64,000 nucleotides of DNA from Heliomarina baculiformis (GTDB lineage Bacteria; Pseudomonadota; Alphaproteobacteria; Rhodobacterales; Rhodobacteraceae): contig NZ_JAIMIC010000008.1 of the NCBI RefSeq assembly GCF_019966545.1, forward strand, positions 277,257 through 341,256. The letters are read 5' to 3'. The translations under genes were made by a program, and so were the position numbers. Under the pieces are notes generated by a model, which saw only the letters and a program-made list of their open reading frames with translations, was not told where the DNA came from and did no database searches. Below, piece by piece: positions 31,830-39,901 of this stretch; within the stretch, counting starts at the first letter, position 1; each line of letters opens with the position of its first letter.

Positions 31830-34800
31830 ATGGCCATAGAACCGACTCTCTTTCGCTATATCTGGAAGTATTCCAAGCGCGATCAGCTTGTGCTGCTGGT
31901 CGTGACATCGCTTTTGTTTCCGCTGTTGTACCTGACGCTGGAACTGCCCAAACGGATCATCAACGATGCGATCGGGTCGCAGTCGAGCGAGATCGAGTTT
32001 TGGGGCTACAGTTTCTCGCAGGTGCAGTTCCTTGCCCTGCTATGCGCCGGCTTTCTGTTGGCGGTGCTGGCGCATGGGTTGGTCAAGATGCGCGTCAACA
32101 CGATGAAAGGCATTCTCGCCGAGCGGATGCTGCGCCGGTTCCGGTATACGCTGATCGGGCGACTGATGCTTTTCCCGCAGCCCTATTTCGAGCGGGTGAG
32201 TCAGGGCGAGCTGACGTCGATGATCACCGCCGAGAGCGAACCGATGGGCGGCCTGATGGGGGATGCGATCAGCCAGCCTGTGCTGCAGGCGGGGCAGATG
32301 ATCACGATCCTCGGATTTCTGTTCGTCCAGAGTTTCTGGTTCGGGCTGGCGGCCTGTGCGCTGATCCCCTTGCAGGCGTGGCTTATCCCCAAGCTGCAAC
32401 GCCAGATCAACAAGCTGAACAAGGAACGCATCAAGCAGGTGCGCGTGCTGGCGGCGGATATCGGCGAAAGCGCCGTCGGTGCGAGCGCGCTGCGCGCCAA
32501 TGGCGGCTGGCGTTACCGCATGGCGGTGATCACCGCCCAGCTGGGCCGGATGTTCGACATCCGCTTCGAGATCTACCAGAAGAAATTCTTCATGAAGTTC
32601 ATCAACAACTTCATCTCGCAGCTGACGCCGTTTTTCTTCTTTTCCATCGGCGGCTATCTGGTGTTGCAGGGCTCGGTTTCGCTGGGCGCACTGGTGGCGG
32701 CGTTGGCGGCATACAAGGATCTGTCTTCGCCGTGGAAGGAATTGCTGACCTATTACAACCAGACGCAGGATATGTCCGTGCGCTGGGAGATCATCATCGA
32801 GCGCTTTGCGCCGTCGGGCATGATGGACGAAAAGCTGTTTACCGGCCGTCCTGAGGAAATCCCTGCGCTGACCGGCGATATCGTTCTGGATCACGTGACG
32901 ATGCGCGATGCGGACGGTAACGCGGTGCTTGAGGATCTGAACGTCACCCTGCCGGGCGGGAAGGTCATTGCCATCGCGGCGCCGAGTACCGAAGACCGAA
33001 AGGCCTTTACCGAGCTGCTGAGCCGGGAGGTTCTGCCGAGTTCGGGCGCCGTCACCATCGGCGGGCGTGATCTGAAGGGGCTGCACCATGGGGTGATCGC
33101 CGCGCGGATCGGCAGTGCGTCGTCGCGGCCGGTGCTCTTCAAGGGGACGTTCGGCGATAACGTGACCATGCCGATCCGTCAGAGCCCGAAGGGGGAGAGC
33201 GAGAACGCGGCCCTGATCGCAGAGGCGCTGCGCGCCGGGAACAGCCCGGATGCGCTGGATGTGAACTGGATCGATCCGTCGGTTGCCGGTTTCGAGACGC
33301 AGGAGGAGCTGCGCGACTGGTGGTTGCGGCTGATCGAAGGGATGGGGCCGGGGAATGCATTGTTCCGGCGCGGTCTGGACCAGAGTTTCGACGCAGAGCG
33401 GCATCCGGACCTTGCAGAGCGGATCGTGGAACTGCGCGGGCGCATCAGGTTCGCGGTGAAAGAGGCGGGGCTTGCCCGTCACGTGCATGCCTTTGATCCC
33501 GAACTCTACAACCCCGCGCTGCCGGTGGCGGACAACCTCCTGTTCGCGGTGCCGCGACGGTCAATCACCGCCGAGGAAGTGGCTGCGCAGACGGAGTTCC
33601 TTGGCCAGTTGCGTAGTCTGCATCTGGACAGGCCACTGATCGAAGTGACGCAGGAAGTCATCGATGTGCTGCGCCAGATCTTTGGCATGGACGGAACGGA
33701 TCATCCACTGTTCCGGAACCTCGGGCTGGAAGCGGCCACCTATGAGACAGCGGTGGAGCTGGTCGAGAAGTCTCGCAAACAGGGCACCAGCGCGCTGAGC
33801 CAGGACGAGCTGGCAAGCCTGCTGACCGTGCCGATGCGGATTTCGGCCGAGAAGATCGGCGTCGCCTTTCCCGAAGAGATCCGGGAGCAGGTGCTGGCCC
33901 TGCGCAAGAGCCACAGCGCGCAGCTCTTGGAGAGCATGGGCGATCTGTTTGACCCGCTGGATGAGACGCGCTTTGCTCCCGGTCTGACCGTGATGGAAAA
34001 CGCCCTTTTCGGGAAGATCTCGCAGGATGCCGGGAGCCGGGGGGACGATCTGCGCAAGCTGGTGGCCGCCGTGCTGGTGGAGAGCGGGGCGCAGGAAGGC
34101 GTGGTGCAGTTGATCTATGATCTGCCGGTGTCGATTTCCGGCAGCAATCTTCCTTCGATTTTTGCCGAACCGCTGGCACTGAGCCGGGCGACGATCAAAC
34201 GGCCCGATGTACTGATACTGAACCAGGTGCTGGCCAGTTACAGCGCCGAGACACGCGCATCGGTTCATGATAACCTGCGGCGGCACATGCCGGATACGAC
34301 GCTGATCTACCTGTCGGAACGGCTGGAGGATGTCCCGGCGCATGACGTGGCATTCGAGCTGGTGCAGGGACGGATCGTGAGCGAGGATATGCAGATCGGA
34401 GAGGAAGCGGATAGCGCGGCGAGCGCGGATCTTGGCCGCAAGCTGCGGGCGCTGGAACAGACCGAGCTGTTTTCGACTCTGAACCGCAAGCAGCTGCGGC
34501 TTCTGGCCTTTGGTGCGCGCTGGTTCGAAGCCCCGGCAGGCGAGACGGTGTTCCTGAAGAACGACGCGCCGACGGACGGTGCCTATCTGATCCTCGAGGG
34601 TGAGGCGGGTATGTACCTGCCGAAGGAAGAGGGGCCGGATGAGCTGATCGTCACCGCCGGGCCGGGCAAGCTGGTGGGTGAGCTGGGACTGATCCGCAAC
34701 GAGCCACGGGCCCTGTCCATGGTGGCGGAGAGCGAACTTCGCTGTTTGCGGATCGGTGCCAAGGAATTCCTCGCCGTGGTCGAGCATGACGCGGCGACGG

Positions 34801-34844
34801 CGTTCAAGCTGTTGCAGGTGGTGGCGGGCTACGTAGGCACCTGA
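31830..34844 (+). CDS. ABC-exporter-like protein with degenerate ATPase and cyclic-nucleotide-binding domain
   Basis: 1004 aa from the ATG at 31830. Residues 1-330: a type IV exporter membrane domain of about six helices. Residues 350-850: one ABC domain whose ATPase motifs are all altered: the P-loop region reads APSTEDRKAF (384-393), the signature position reads ISGSN (769-773), and the Walker B/catalytic pair Asp-Glu is replaced by Asn798-Gln799 (VLILNQVLAS). About 350 residues are inserted between the P-loop region and the signature, containing segments that recall the post-Q-loop motif (near residues 444, 569 and 724). Residues 880-1004: a Crp-type cyclic-nucleotide-binding domain (AGETVFLKNDAPTDGAYLIL and GELGLIRNEPRALSM). 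ATP hydrolysis by this chain looks unlikely. Partner and cargo are unknown; it is near the Wza-like/beta-barrel pair. Confidence 0.88.
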   Translation: MAIEPTLFRYIWKYSKRDQLVLLVVTSLLFPLLYLTLELPKRIINDAIGSQSSEIEFWGYSFSQVQFLALLCAGFLLAVLAHGLVKMRVNTMKGILAERMLRRFRYTLIGRLMLFPQPYFERVSQGELTSMITAESEPMGGLMGDAISQPVLQAGQMITILGFLFVQSFWFGLAACALIPLQAWLIPKLQRQINKLNKERIKQVRVLAADIGESAVGASALRANGGWRYRMAVITAQLGRMFDIRFEIYQKKFFMKFINNFISQLTPFFFFSIGGYLVLQGSVSLGALVAALAAYKDLSSPWKELLTYYNQTQDMSVRWEIIIERFAPSGMMDEKLFTGRPEEIPALTGDIVLDHVTMRDADGNAVLEDLNVTLPGGKVIAIAAPSTEDRKAFTELLSREVLPSSGAVTIGGRDLKGLHHGVIAARIGSASSRPVLFKGTFGDNVTMPIRQSPKGESENAALIAEALRAGNSPDALDVNWIDPSVAGFETQEELRDWWLRLIEGMGPGNALFRRGLDQSFDAERHPDLAERIVELRGRIRFAVKEAGLARHVHAFDPELYNPALPVADNLLFAVPRRSITAEEVAAQTEFLGQLRSLHLDRPLIEVTQEVIDVLRQIFGMDGTDHPLFRNLGLEAATYETAVELVEKSRKQGTSALSQDELASLLTVPMRISAEKIGVAFPEEIREQVLALRKSHSAQLLESMGDLFDPLDETRFAPGLTVMENALFGKISQDAGSRGDDLRKLVAAVLVESGAQEGVVQLIYDLPVSISGSNLPSIFAEPLALSRATIKRPDVLILNQVLASYSAETRASVHDNLRRHMPDTTLIYLSERLEDVPAHDVAFELVQGRIVSEDMQIGEEADSAASADLGRKLRALEQTELFSTLNRKQLRLLAFGARWFEAPAGETVFLKNDAPTDGAYLILEGEAGMYLPKEEGPDELIVTAGPGKLVGELGLIRNEPRALSMVAESELRCLRIGAKEFLAVVEHDAATAFKLLQVVAGYVGT

Positions 34845-34863
34845 GCCCGGTTGCGGCGGGTGC

Positions 34864-34924
34864 AGGGGCTTTGCCCCGCCGCCCGTGCCGGCCGGCTCCC
34901 CAGGATATTTTTAACCCAAAGAAG
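34864..34924. repeat. Intergenic repeat element, copy B
   Basis: Starts with the small hairpin GGGGC-TTT-GCCCC, then GC-rich CCGCCC sequence, then the conserved core: CTCCCCAGGATATTTTT followed by AACCCAAAGAAG. Located between the convergent ABC-like (+) and amidase (-) genes, 41 nt beyond the amidase stop. Shares its order of parts with copies at 38097 and 54234. Confidence 0.7.
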
Positions 34925-34965
34925 GGGCGGGCCGGATTTGCAGTCTTCCTGTGCGGCGGGGCCGT

Positions 34966-36414
34966 TCAGTGCCTGCGGATCGGGTCGATCGGGGTTGCGG
35001 GCAGGTTCAGGGCCTGTTCGATGAAGAAGGCCGCCTGAAGCAGGGTCGCCTCGCCGCGGGGCGGGCCGATGAGTTGCAGGCTGATGGGCAGACCTGTCTC
35101 GGTGAAGTCAATGGGCATGGCCAGCGCCGGGAGCAGGGTGACGACGGAGAGGAAGGAAAACCGCAGCCAGTGTTCGTAGGTGGGCAGTTCCTGACCGTCG
35201 ACGACGGTGGGGTACATTTCCTCGACCGGGCCGGGGGAGGTGCCGACGGTGGGCAGCGCCAGCACATCGTGATCCTGCAGGAAGAGCCGCATGATCTCAT
35301 AAAGTTGCGAGCGGCGGCTTGGCGCGGCAAAGATGTCTTCGGTCGTCATGGCGAGGCCATAGGCAATATTGGCGCTAAGGGTTTTGTCGTAATGTTTGCG
35401 GATATTTTCGGGCTGGCGTGCGGTAGTCGAGGCGTAGTGCATGCCGCGCAGGGTCAGGAAGGTTTCGTTCAGATAGGGCAGGCCGGGGCAGGTTTCCGTG
35501 ACATCGGCTCCGGCGCGGGCGGCGGTTTGCATGGCGGTGCGTAGGGCGGCGCGGATGTCCTGGTCGACCGGGGAAAAGCCGTTCTGGTCTTCGCTGAAGG
35601 CGATGCGAGGCGGGCGCGGGGCCTGTTCGACGGCGCTTTGGTACGAGGTTTCCGGTTGCCTGCGCGAAAGCGGCATGCGGGGGTCCCATCCGGTCATCGC
35701 ATCGAGGAACAGCGCGGTATCGCGGATGTCGCGCGCCATCGGCCCGGAGAGCGCCTCGCCATTGTAGATTGTGTTGGAGGGACCGCCGCCGGCGCATCCG
35801 GGCGAGGGGCGCAGGCCCACGATGCCGCAATGGGCGGCGGGGGTACGCAGGGAGCCCATGAGGTCCGAGCCTTGTGACAGCCAGACCTCGCCGGTGGCGA
35901 GCGAGACCGCCGCGCCGCCCGAGGAGCCGCCCGCGTTCAGCCGCGTGTCCCAAGGGTTGCGGGTAGAGCCGAAGACGAGATTGGTGGAATTGCCGCCGGC
36001 GCCGAATTCTGGCGTATTGGTCTTGCCCATGACGATGCCGCCGCGGGATTCGAGCCGTTCGACCATCGGGTCGCTTGTGGCGGGGATGTGGTCTTTCAGT
36101 CCGAGCGTGGCGAAAGTGCTGCGCACGCCGCTGACATTGGAGAGATCCTTTATGCCGATGGGGAGCCCTGCGAGCCAGCCTGCCAGCCGGGCGTTTGCCG
36201 CCGCGTGATCGGGCAGGTCGGCGAGGGTGTCGCGGGCGCGGGTGAAACAGGTTGTGACGGTTGCATTGACCGTCGGTTCGACCTGTTCGATCCGCGTGGC
36301 GGAGGCGGTGACGAGATCTGCAGGGTCGAGATGACCCTTGCGTAGCTCGGCGACGATGTCGCGGGCGGGACGGGTGCAGAGTTCGGGGCCGGTAAAGGTT
36401 GTTTCGGGACGCAT
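34966..36414 (-). CDS. Amidase (amidase signature family)
   Basis: Cytoplasmic amidase of 482 aa. The start at 36414 gives an ATGA overlap with the ArsR gene; upstream in-frame sequence is not amidase-like. The Ser-cisSer-Lys triad is visible: Lys89 in PIGIKDLSN, Ser164/165 in AGGSSGGAAV and the nucleophile Ser188 in GSDLMGSLRTPA. The family hydrolyses amides, carbamates or aryl/acyl amino acid amides; the substrate is not predictable. Third gene of an apparent operon with an enolase-superfamily enzyme and a thiol-sensing-type repressor. Confidence 0.92.
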   Translation of the reverse strand: MRPETTFTGPELCTRPARDIVAELRKGHLDPADLVTASATRIEQVEPTVNATVTTCFTRARDTLADLPDHAAANARLAGWLAGLPIGIKDLSNVSGVRSTFATLGLKDHIPATSDPMVERLESRGGIVMGKTNTPEFGAGGNSTNLVFGSTRNPWDTRLNAGGSSGGAAVSLATGEVWLSQGSDLMGSLRTPAAHCGIVGLRPSPGCAGGGPSNTIYNGEALSGPMARDIRDTALFLDAMTGWDPRMPLSRRQPETSYQSAVEQAPRPPRIAFSEDQNGFSPVDQDIRAALRTAMQTAARAGADVTETCPGLPYLNETFLTLRGMHYASTTARQPENIRKHYDKTLSANIAYGLAMTTEDIFAAPSRRSQLYEIMRLFLQDHDVLALPTVGTSPGPVEEMYPTVVDGQELPTYEHWLRFSFLSVVTLLPALAMPIDFTETGLPISLQLIGPPRGEATLLQAAFFIEQALNLPATPIDPIRRH

Positions 36415-36746
36415 CAGGACTCGCAGAAAAGGGAATGGAGTAGGCCGATCACCTGTTCGGTGCGGTGGTCGGCGAGGGCGTAATAGACGGTTTTGCCGTT
36501 GCGCCGCGTGGTGACGAGGTTTTCGTCGCGCAGGCGGGCCAGCATCTGGCTGACCGCCGCCTGCCGGATGTCGAGGAGGGATTCCAGTTCGCTGACGGAA
36601 AGCTCTCCCTTGCAAAGGTGGCAGAGGATCAGCAGTCGGCCCTGGTGGGAGAGGGTCTTGAGATAGGCGGCGGCCTCGCCGACCTGGCTGTCGTCGAAGG
36701 ACGCTTCGCCGGGATCGGCAGTTTCTAAGGGTGCGGGGCCGGTCAC
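36414..36746 (-). CDS. ArsR-family repressor, SqrR/BigR-like dithiol type
   Basis: 110 aa from a GTG at 36746 that overlaps the upstream stop as GTGA; it also overlaps the amidase start as ATGA. Winged helix: LKTLSHQGRLLILCHLCKGE, then 'LDIRQAAVSQMLARLRDENL' and the wing TTRRNGKTVYYAL. Cys42 and Cys108 are 66 residues apart, the spacing of Cys41 and Cys107 in Rhodobacter capsulatus SqrR, and sit in the same motifs (LILCHL and the C-terminal LFC). That points to reactive-sulfur sensing rather than metal sensing. A third Cys45 is extra. No sulfide-oxidation gene is adjacent, which is odd for this group. Confidence 0.88.
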   Translation of the reverse strand: MTGPAPLETADPGEASFDDSQVGEAAAYLKTLSHQGRLLILCHLCKGELSVSELESLLDIRQAAVSQMLARLRDENLVTTRRNGKTVYYALADHRTEQVIGLLHSLFCES

Positions 36747-37996
36747 GGGGTTTGATCCGGTGACGGGGCGCCGCCCTGGAAAGCGTTGCCGTTCACGTAG
36801 TCGCAGGGGGCTTCCTGCATTTCGAGATGCAGCCCGGTGCCGGTGTAGGGATGGGCGCGGGCGAGGTCTTCGTCCACGTCGATCCCGAGACCGGGGGCGT
36901 CGGAGAGGGTGACATAGCCGTTTTCGACCTTGATCGACCCTCGGATCAGGTCGTTGTGGAACGGGGTCTCGATGGTCTCCGCCAGCAGCAGGTTGGGGAT
37001 CGAGGTGGCGAGGTGCAGGTTGGCGGCCCATTCGACGGGACCGGCATAGAGATGCGGGGCCATCTGTGCGTTATAGGCTTCGGCCAGGGCGGCGACTTTT
37101 TTCATCTCCCATATACCCCCTGCGCGACCGAGCGCCGGTTGAAGGATCGAGGCGGCGCCGGACTGGAGGAGGGCCGCGAATTCGGCTTTGGTGGTGAGGC
37201 GTTCACCGGTGGCTACCGGGATGTTCACGGAGGCCGCGACACGGGCCATGCCGGGGGCGTCATCGGGCGGCACGGGTTCTTCGTACCAGAGCGGATGGTA
37301 GGGTTCGAGCGCCTTGCCAAGGCGGATCGCCCCGGCGGTGGTGAATTGCCCGTGCGTGCCAAAGAGCAGGTCGGCCCGGTCGCCGACGGCTTCGCGGATC
37401 GCCTTGCAGAACGCGACCGAGCGGGTGATGTCGCTCATCGCGGGCATATGGCCGCCGCGTATCGTATAGGGGCCGGCGGGGTCGAATTTTACTGCCGTGT
37501 AGCCGTGCCGGAGCATCTCGGTCGCGCTTTCGGCGGCCATGTCCGGGGAGTTCCAGAAGGCGGAGATGTCATGGCCAGGCTGCGGGTAGAGATAGGTGTA
37601 GGTGCGGATGCTATCATTCATGCGCCCGCCAAGCAGCGCATGCACCGGGCGGTCGCGGTCCTTGCCGAGAATGTCCCAGCAGGCGATTTCCAGCCCGGAG
37701 AAAGCGCCCATGACGGTCAGGTCGGGGCGCTGGGTGAAGCCGCTGGAATAGGCGCGACGGAACATCAGTTCGATATTCTCGGGGTTTTCGCCCTGCATGT
37801 GCCGGGCGAAGACATCCCGAACGACCGCCTGCATGGCGACAGGGCCGACGCTCGAGGCGTAGCATTCGCCCCAGCCGGTGATGCCGGTATCGGTCGAGAG
37901 CTTGACGAGGATCCAGTAGCGTCCGCCCCATCCCGGTGCGGGGGGGCTTGTCACGATGATGTCGAGATCCTGAAGTTTCATGTCTGCCACTACCAT
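36743..37996 (-). CDS. Mandelate racemase/muconate lactonizing enzyme family protein (ManD/DgoD-like)
   Basis: Enolase-superfamily enzyme of 417 aa, an N-terminal capping domain followed by a TIM barrel. Barrel landmarks: YTAVKFDPAGPY, then GTHGQ (213-217), YEEPVPPDD with Glu239, and ATGERLTTK with Glu265. In acid-sugar dehydratases of this group the first metal ligand is an Asp in DxH; here that position is Gly213, although His215 is retained. The reaction is therefore uncertain: sugar-acid dehydratase or a diverged function. First gene of the coupled trio with the SqrR-like regulator and amidase. Confidence 0.88.
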   Translation of the reverse strand: MVVADMKLQDLDIIVTSPPAPGWGGRYWILVKLSTDTGITGWGECYASSVGPVAMQAVVRDVFARHMQGENPENIELMFRRAYSSGFTQRPDLTVMGAFSGLEIACWDILGKDRDRPVHALLGGRMNDSIRTYTYLYPQPGHDISAFWNSPDMAAESATEMLRHGYTAVKFDPAGPYTIRGGHMPAMSDITRSVAFCKAIREAVGDRADLLFGTHGQFTTAGAIRLGKALEPYHPLWYEEPVPPDDAPGMARVAASVNIPVATGERLTTKAEFAALLQSGAASILQPALGRAGGIWEMKKVAALAEAYNAQMAPHLYAGPVEWAANLHLATSIPNLLLAETIETPFHNDLIRGSIKVENGYVTLSDAPGLGIDVDEDLARAHPYTGTGLHLEMQEAPCDYVNGNAFQGGAPSPDQTP

Positions 37997-38096
37997 GCCC
38001 TCTTACCTGGGCGCAGCATTGCGGCTTGTCTTCGATGGTGCAAGCGGGGATCGGTTGCGGGATCAAGTTTTGTTGTGGAAGGCGACGGGCCGGGTT

Positions 38097-38154
38097 GGGG
38101 CTTTGCCCCGCCGCCCTTCGGGCGACTCCCCAGGATATTTTTGACCCAAAGAAG
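38097..38154. repeat. Intergenic repeat element, copy C
   Basis: GGGGC-TTT-GCCCC hairpin (38097-38109), a second hairpin CGCCC-TTC-GGGCG (38112-38124), then the core CTCCCCAGGATATTTTT followed by GACCCAAAGAAG. Located between the enolase-superfamily gene and the gamma-glutamyltransferase gene, both minus strand, 113 nt beyond the transferase stop. On the minus strand it would read core first, then two hairpins, as expected for a 3'-end element of the transferase operon. Confidence 0.7.
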
Positions 38155-38267
38155 CGGATCGGTGCCCTCAGGGAAAGGCGGCGTTTCGCGGGAACGAAAT
38201 GCGATATCCACGAAACGCCGAGGCGCCGGTGTATTCCGTGAGTGGCGGCGGCGCCTGTTCGGGGAGT

Positions 38268-39857
38268 TCAGAAGCCGAGCGCCATGCCGTCCTTGCGGCT
38301 GTCGCTGCCTCCTGAGAGGGTGCCGGTTTCCCTGTCGATACGGATCGCCTGGCTGCCGCCGATCGGGCTGTCCATCACTTTCAGCTTGTGACCGCGGGAT
38401 TCCAGATCGGCACGCGCTTCGGGGGAGACGCCGGGCTCGATCTGGAGTTCGCCGTCATGGGCGAAGCTGCGCGGGGCGTCCATTGCCTCCTGCAGATCCA
38501 TGTCCAGATCGAGCAGGGCAGAGAGGAAGGCGGCATGGCCCGCTGCCTGGTACTGGCCACCCATCACGCCAAAGGGCATTACCGGTTTGCCGTCCTTGCA
38601 GAGCATGCCAGGGATGATCGTGTGCATCGGGCGTTTATAGGGGGCGATGGCGTTTGGGTGGTCTTCGATCAGCCGGAAAGAAGCGCCGCGCGAGTGGAAG
38701 AGGACCCCGGTGGCAGGGTCGAGCCGGGTGGAGCCGAACCCGTGGAAGATCGAGTTTATGAAGGAGAGCGCATTGCCCTCTTTGTCGACAACACAGAGAT
38801 AGATCGTATCCTTGTGTTCGGGTTCGCCCCAGAGAACGGGTTCCTGTGCACGGGTCATGTCGATGCGGGCCGCGAGCTTGTCGATGACCGCGTCCGAGAG
38901 CAGGGTTTCGGTGACGCCGGGACAGGACTCGGGGTCGGCGATCAGCGCGTCGCGGTGGAAATAGCCGAGCTTGGTGGCCTCGGCGTGGAGGTGGATGCGG
39001 TCCGCTTCGGACATATCCGCGCCCATGTCGAATTTCGACAGGATGCGCAGGATGACCAGCGCAGCGAGGCCCTGCCCGTTGGGGGGGCATTCGACAACAT
39101 CATAGCCGCCGTAGGGGGTTGAGATCGGATCGACCCAATGGGCCTGGTCGATGCCCTTGTTGAAATCCTCTTCGGTGTGCAGCCCGCCGAGGGATTGCAG
39201 GTGCGCGGCCATTTTGGCGGCGGTTTCGCCCTCGTAGAAACCGGCGGCACCCTTGGTGGCAATCTCGCGTAGCCGGTCGGCGAGGAGGGGCTGGGCATGG
39301 TGTTCGCCGGCCATAGGAGCGGTGCCTTTGGGCAGGAAGAGGGCGGCGGCGTGGGTATCCTTGCCGACGGTGGCGGCGTTCGCGGCCCAGTCCTGTGCCA
39401 CGCGGGGCGTTACGACATAGCCGTTTTCCGCATAATGGATCGCGCGGGCAAAGAGACGGTCGAGCGGCAGGGAGCCGTGATCCTTGTGGAGCAGGCACCA
39501 GGCGGAAATCGCGCCGGGAATGGTGACCGCGTGGGGGCTGGTCTGGGGGATCTCATCGGTAAGACCGGCGGCTTTCAGTGCCTCTACCGTGGCGGCGGCG
39601 GGGGCGCGGCCCGAGCCGTTCAACGCTTTGACCGGGCCATCCTTGGGTGCGTAGAGCGCGAAACAATCGCCGCCGATTCCGGTCATCAGCGGATCGACCA
39701 CGCATTGCACCGCCACGGCGGCGATGGCGGCGTCGACCGCGTTGCCGCCGGTCGAGAGGATGTCGAGCCCGGCAGCGGTGGAGAGCGGGTGGGAGGTGGC
39801 GATCATCGCCTGCGAAGCCAGCGTGCTGGGGCGGCGGGCGGAGAAAAAGTCGAACAT
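38268..39857 (-). CDS. ggt: Gamma-glutamyltransferase family protein, leaderless
   Basis: N-terminal-nucleophile hydrolase of 529 aa. The start at 39857 (MFDFFSARRP) precedes the normal GGT beginning SHPLSTAAGLDILSTGGNAV. The self-processing site is HKDTIYLCVVD, with the catalytic Thr351, and the glycine-rich GSTRLDPATG and FGVMGGQYQ motifs follow. There is no signal peptide, whereas enterobacterial GGT is periplasmic, so this one likely acts on imported gamma-glutamyl compounds in the cytoplasm. It starts 44 nt after the OppF-like gene, at the end of ABC operon 3. Confidence 0.92.
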   Translation of the reverse strand: MFDFFSARRPSTLASQAMIATSHPLSTAAGLDILSTGGNAVDAAIAAVAVQCVVDPLMTGIGGDCFALYAPKDGPVKALNGSGRAPAAATVEALKAAGLTDEIPQTSPHAVTIPGAISAWCLLHKDHGSLPLDRLFARAIHYAENGYVVTPRVAQDWAANAATVGKDTHAAALFLPKGTAPMAGEHHAQPLLADRLREIATKGAAGFYEGETAAKMAAHLQSLGGLHTEEDFNKGIDQAHWVDPISTPYGGYDVVECPPNGQGLAALVILRILSKFDMGADMSEADRIHLHAEATKLGYFHRDALIADPESCPGVTETLLSDAVIDKLAARIDMTRAQEPVLWGEPEHKDTIYLCVVDKEGNALSFINSIFHGFGSTRLDPATGVLFHSRGASFRLIEDHPNAIAPYKRPMHTIIPGMLCKDGKPVMPFGVMGGQYQAAGHAAFLSALLDLDMDLQEAMDAPRSFAHDGELQIEPGVSPEARADLESRGHKLKVMDSPIGGSQAIRIDRETGTLSGGSDSRKDGMALGF

Positions 39858-39901
39858 TCGAGTGGTCCTGTCGTGAATTTGGCCGTCGGCGGGCGTTGGT
39901 G

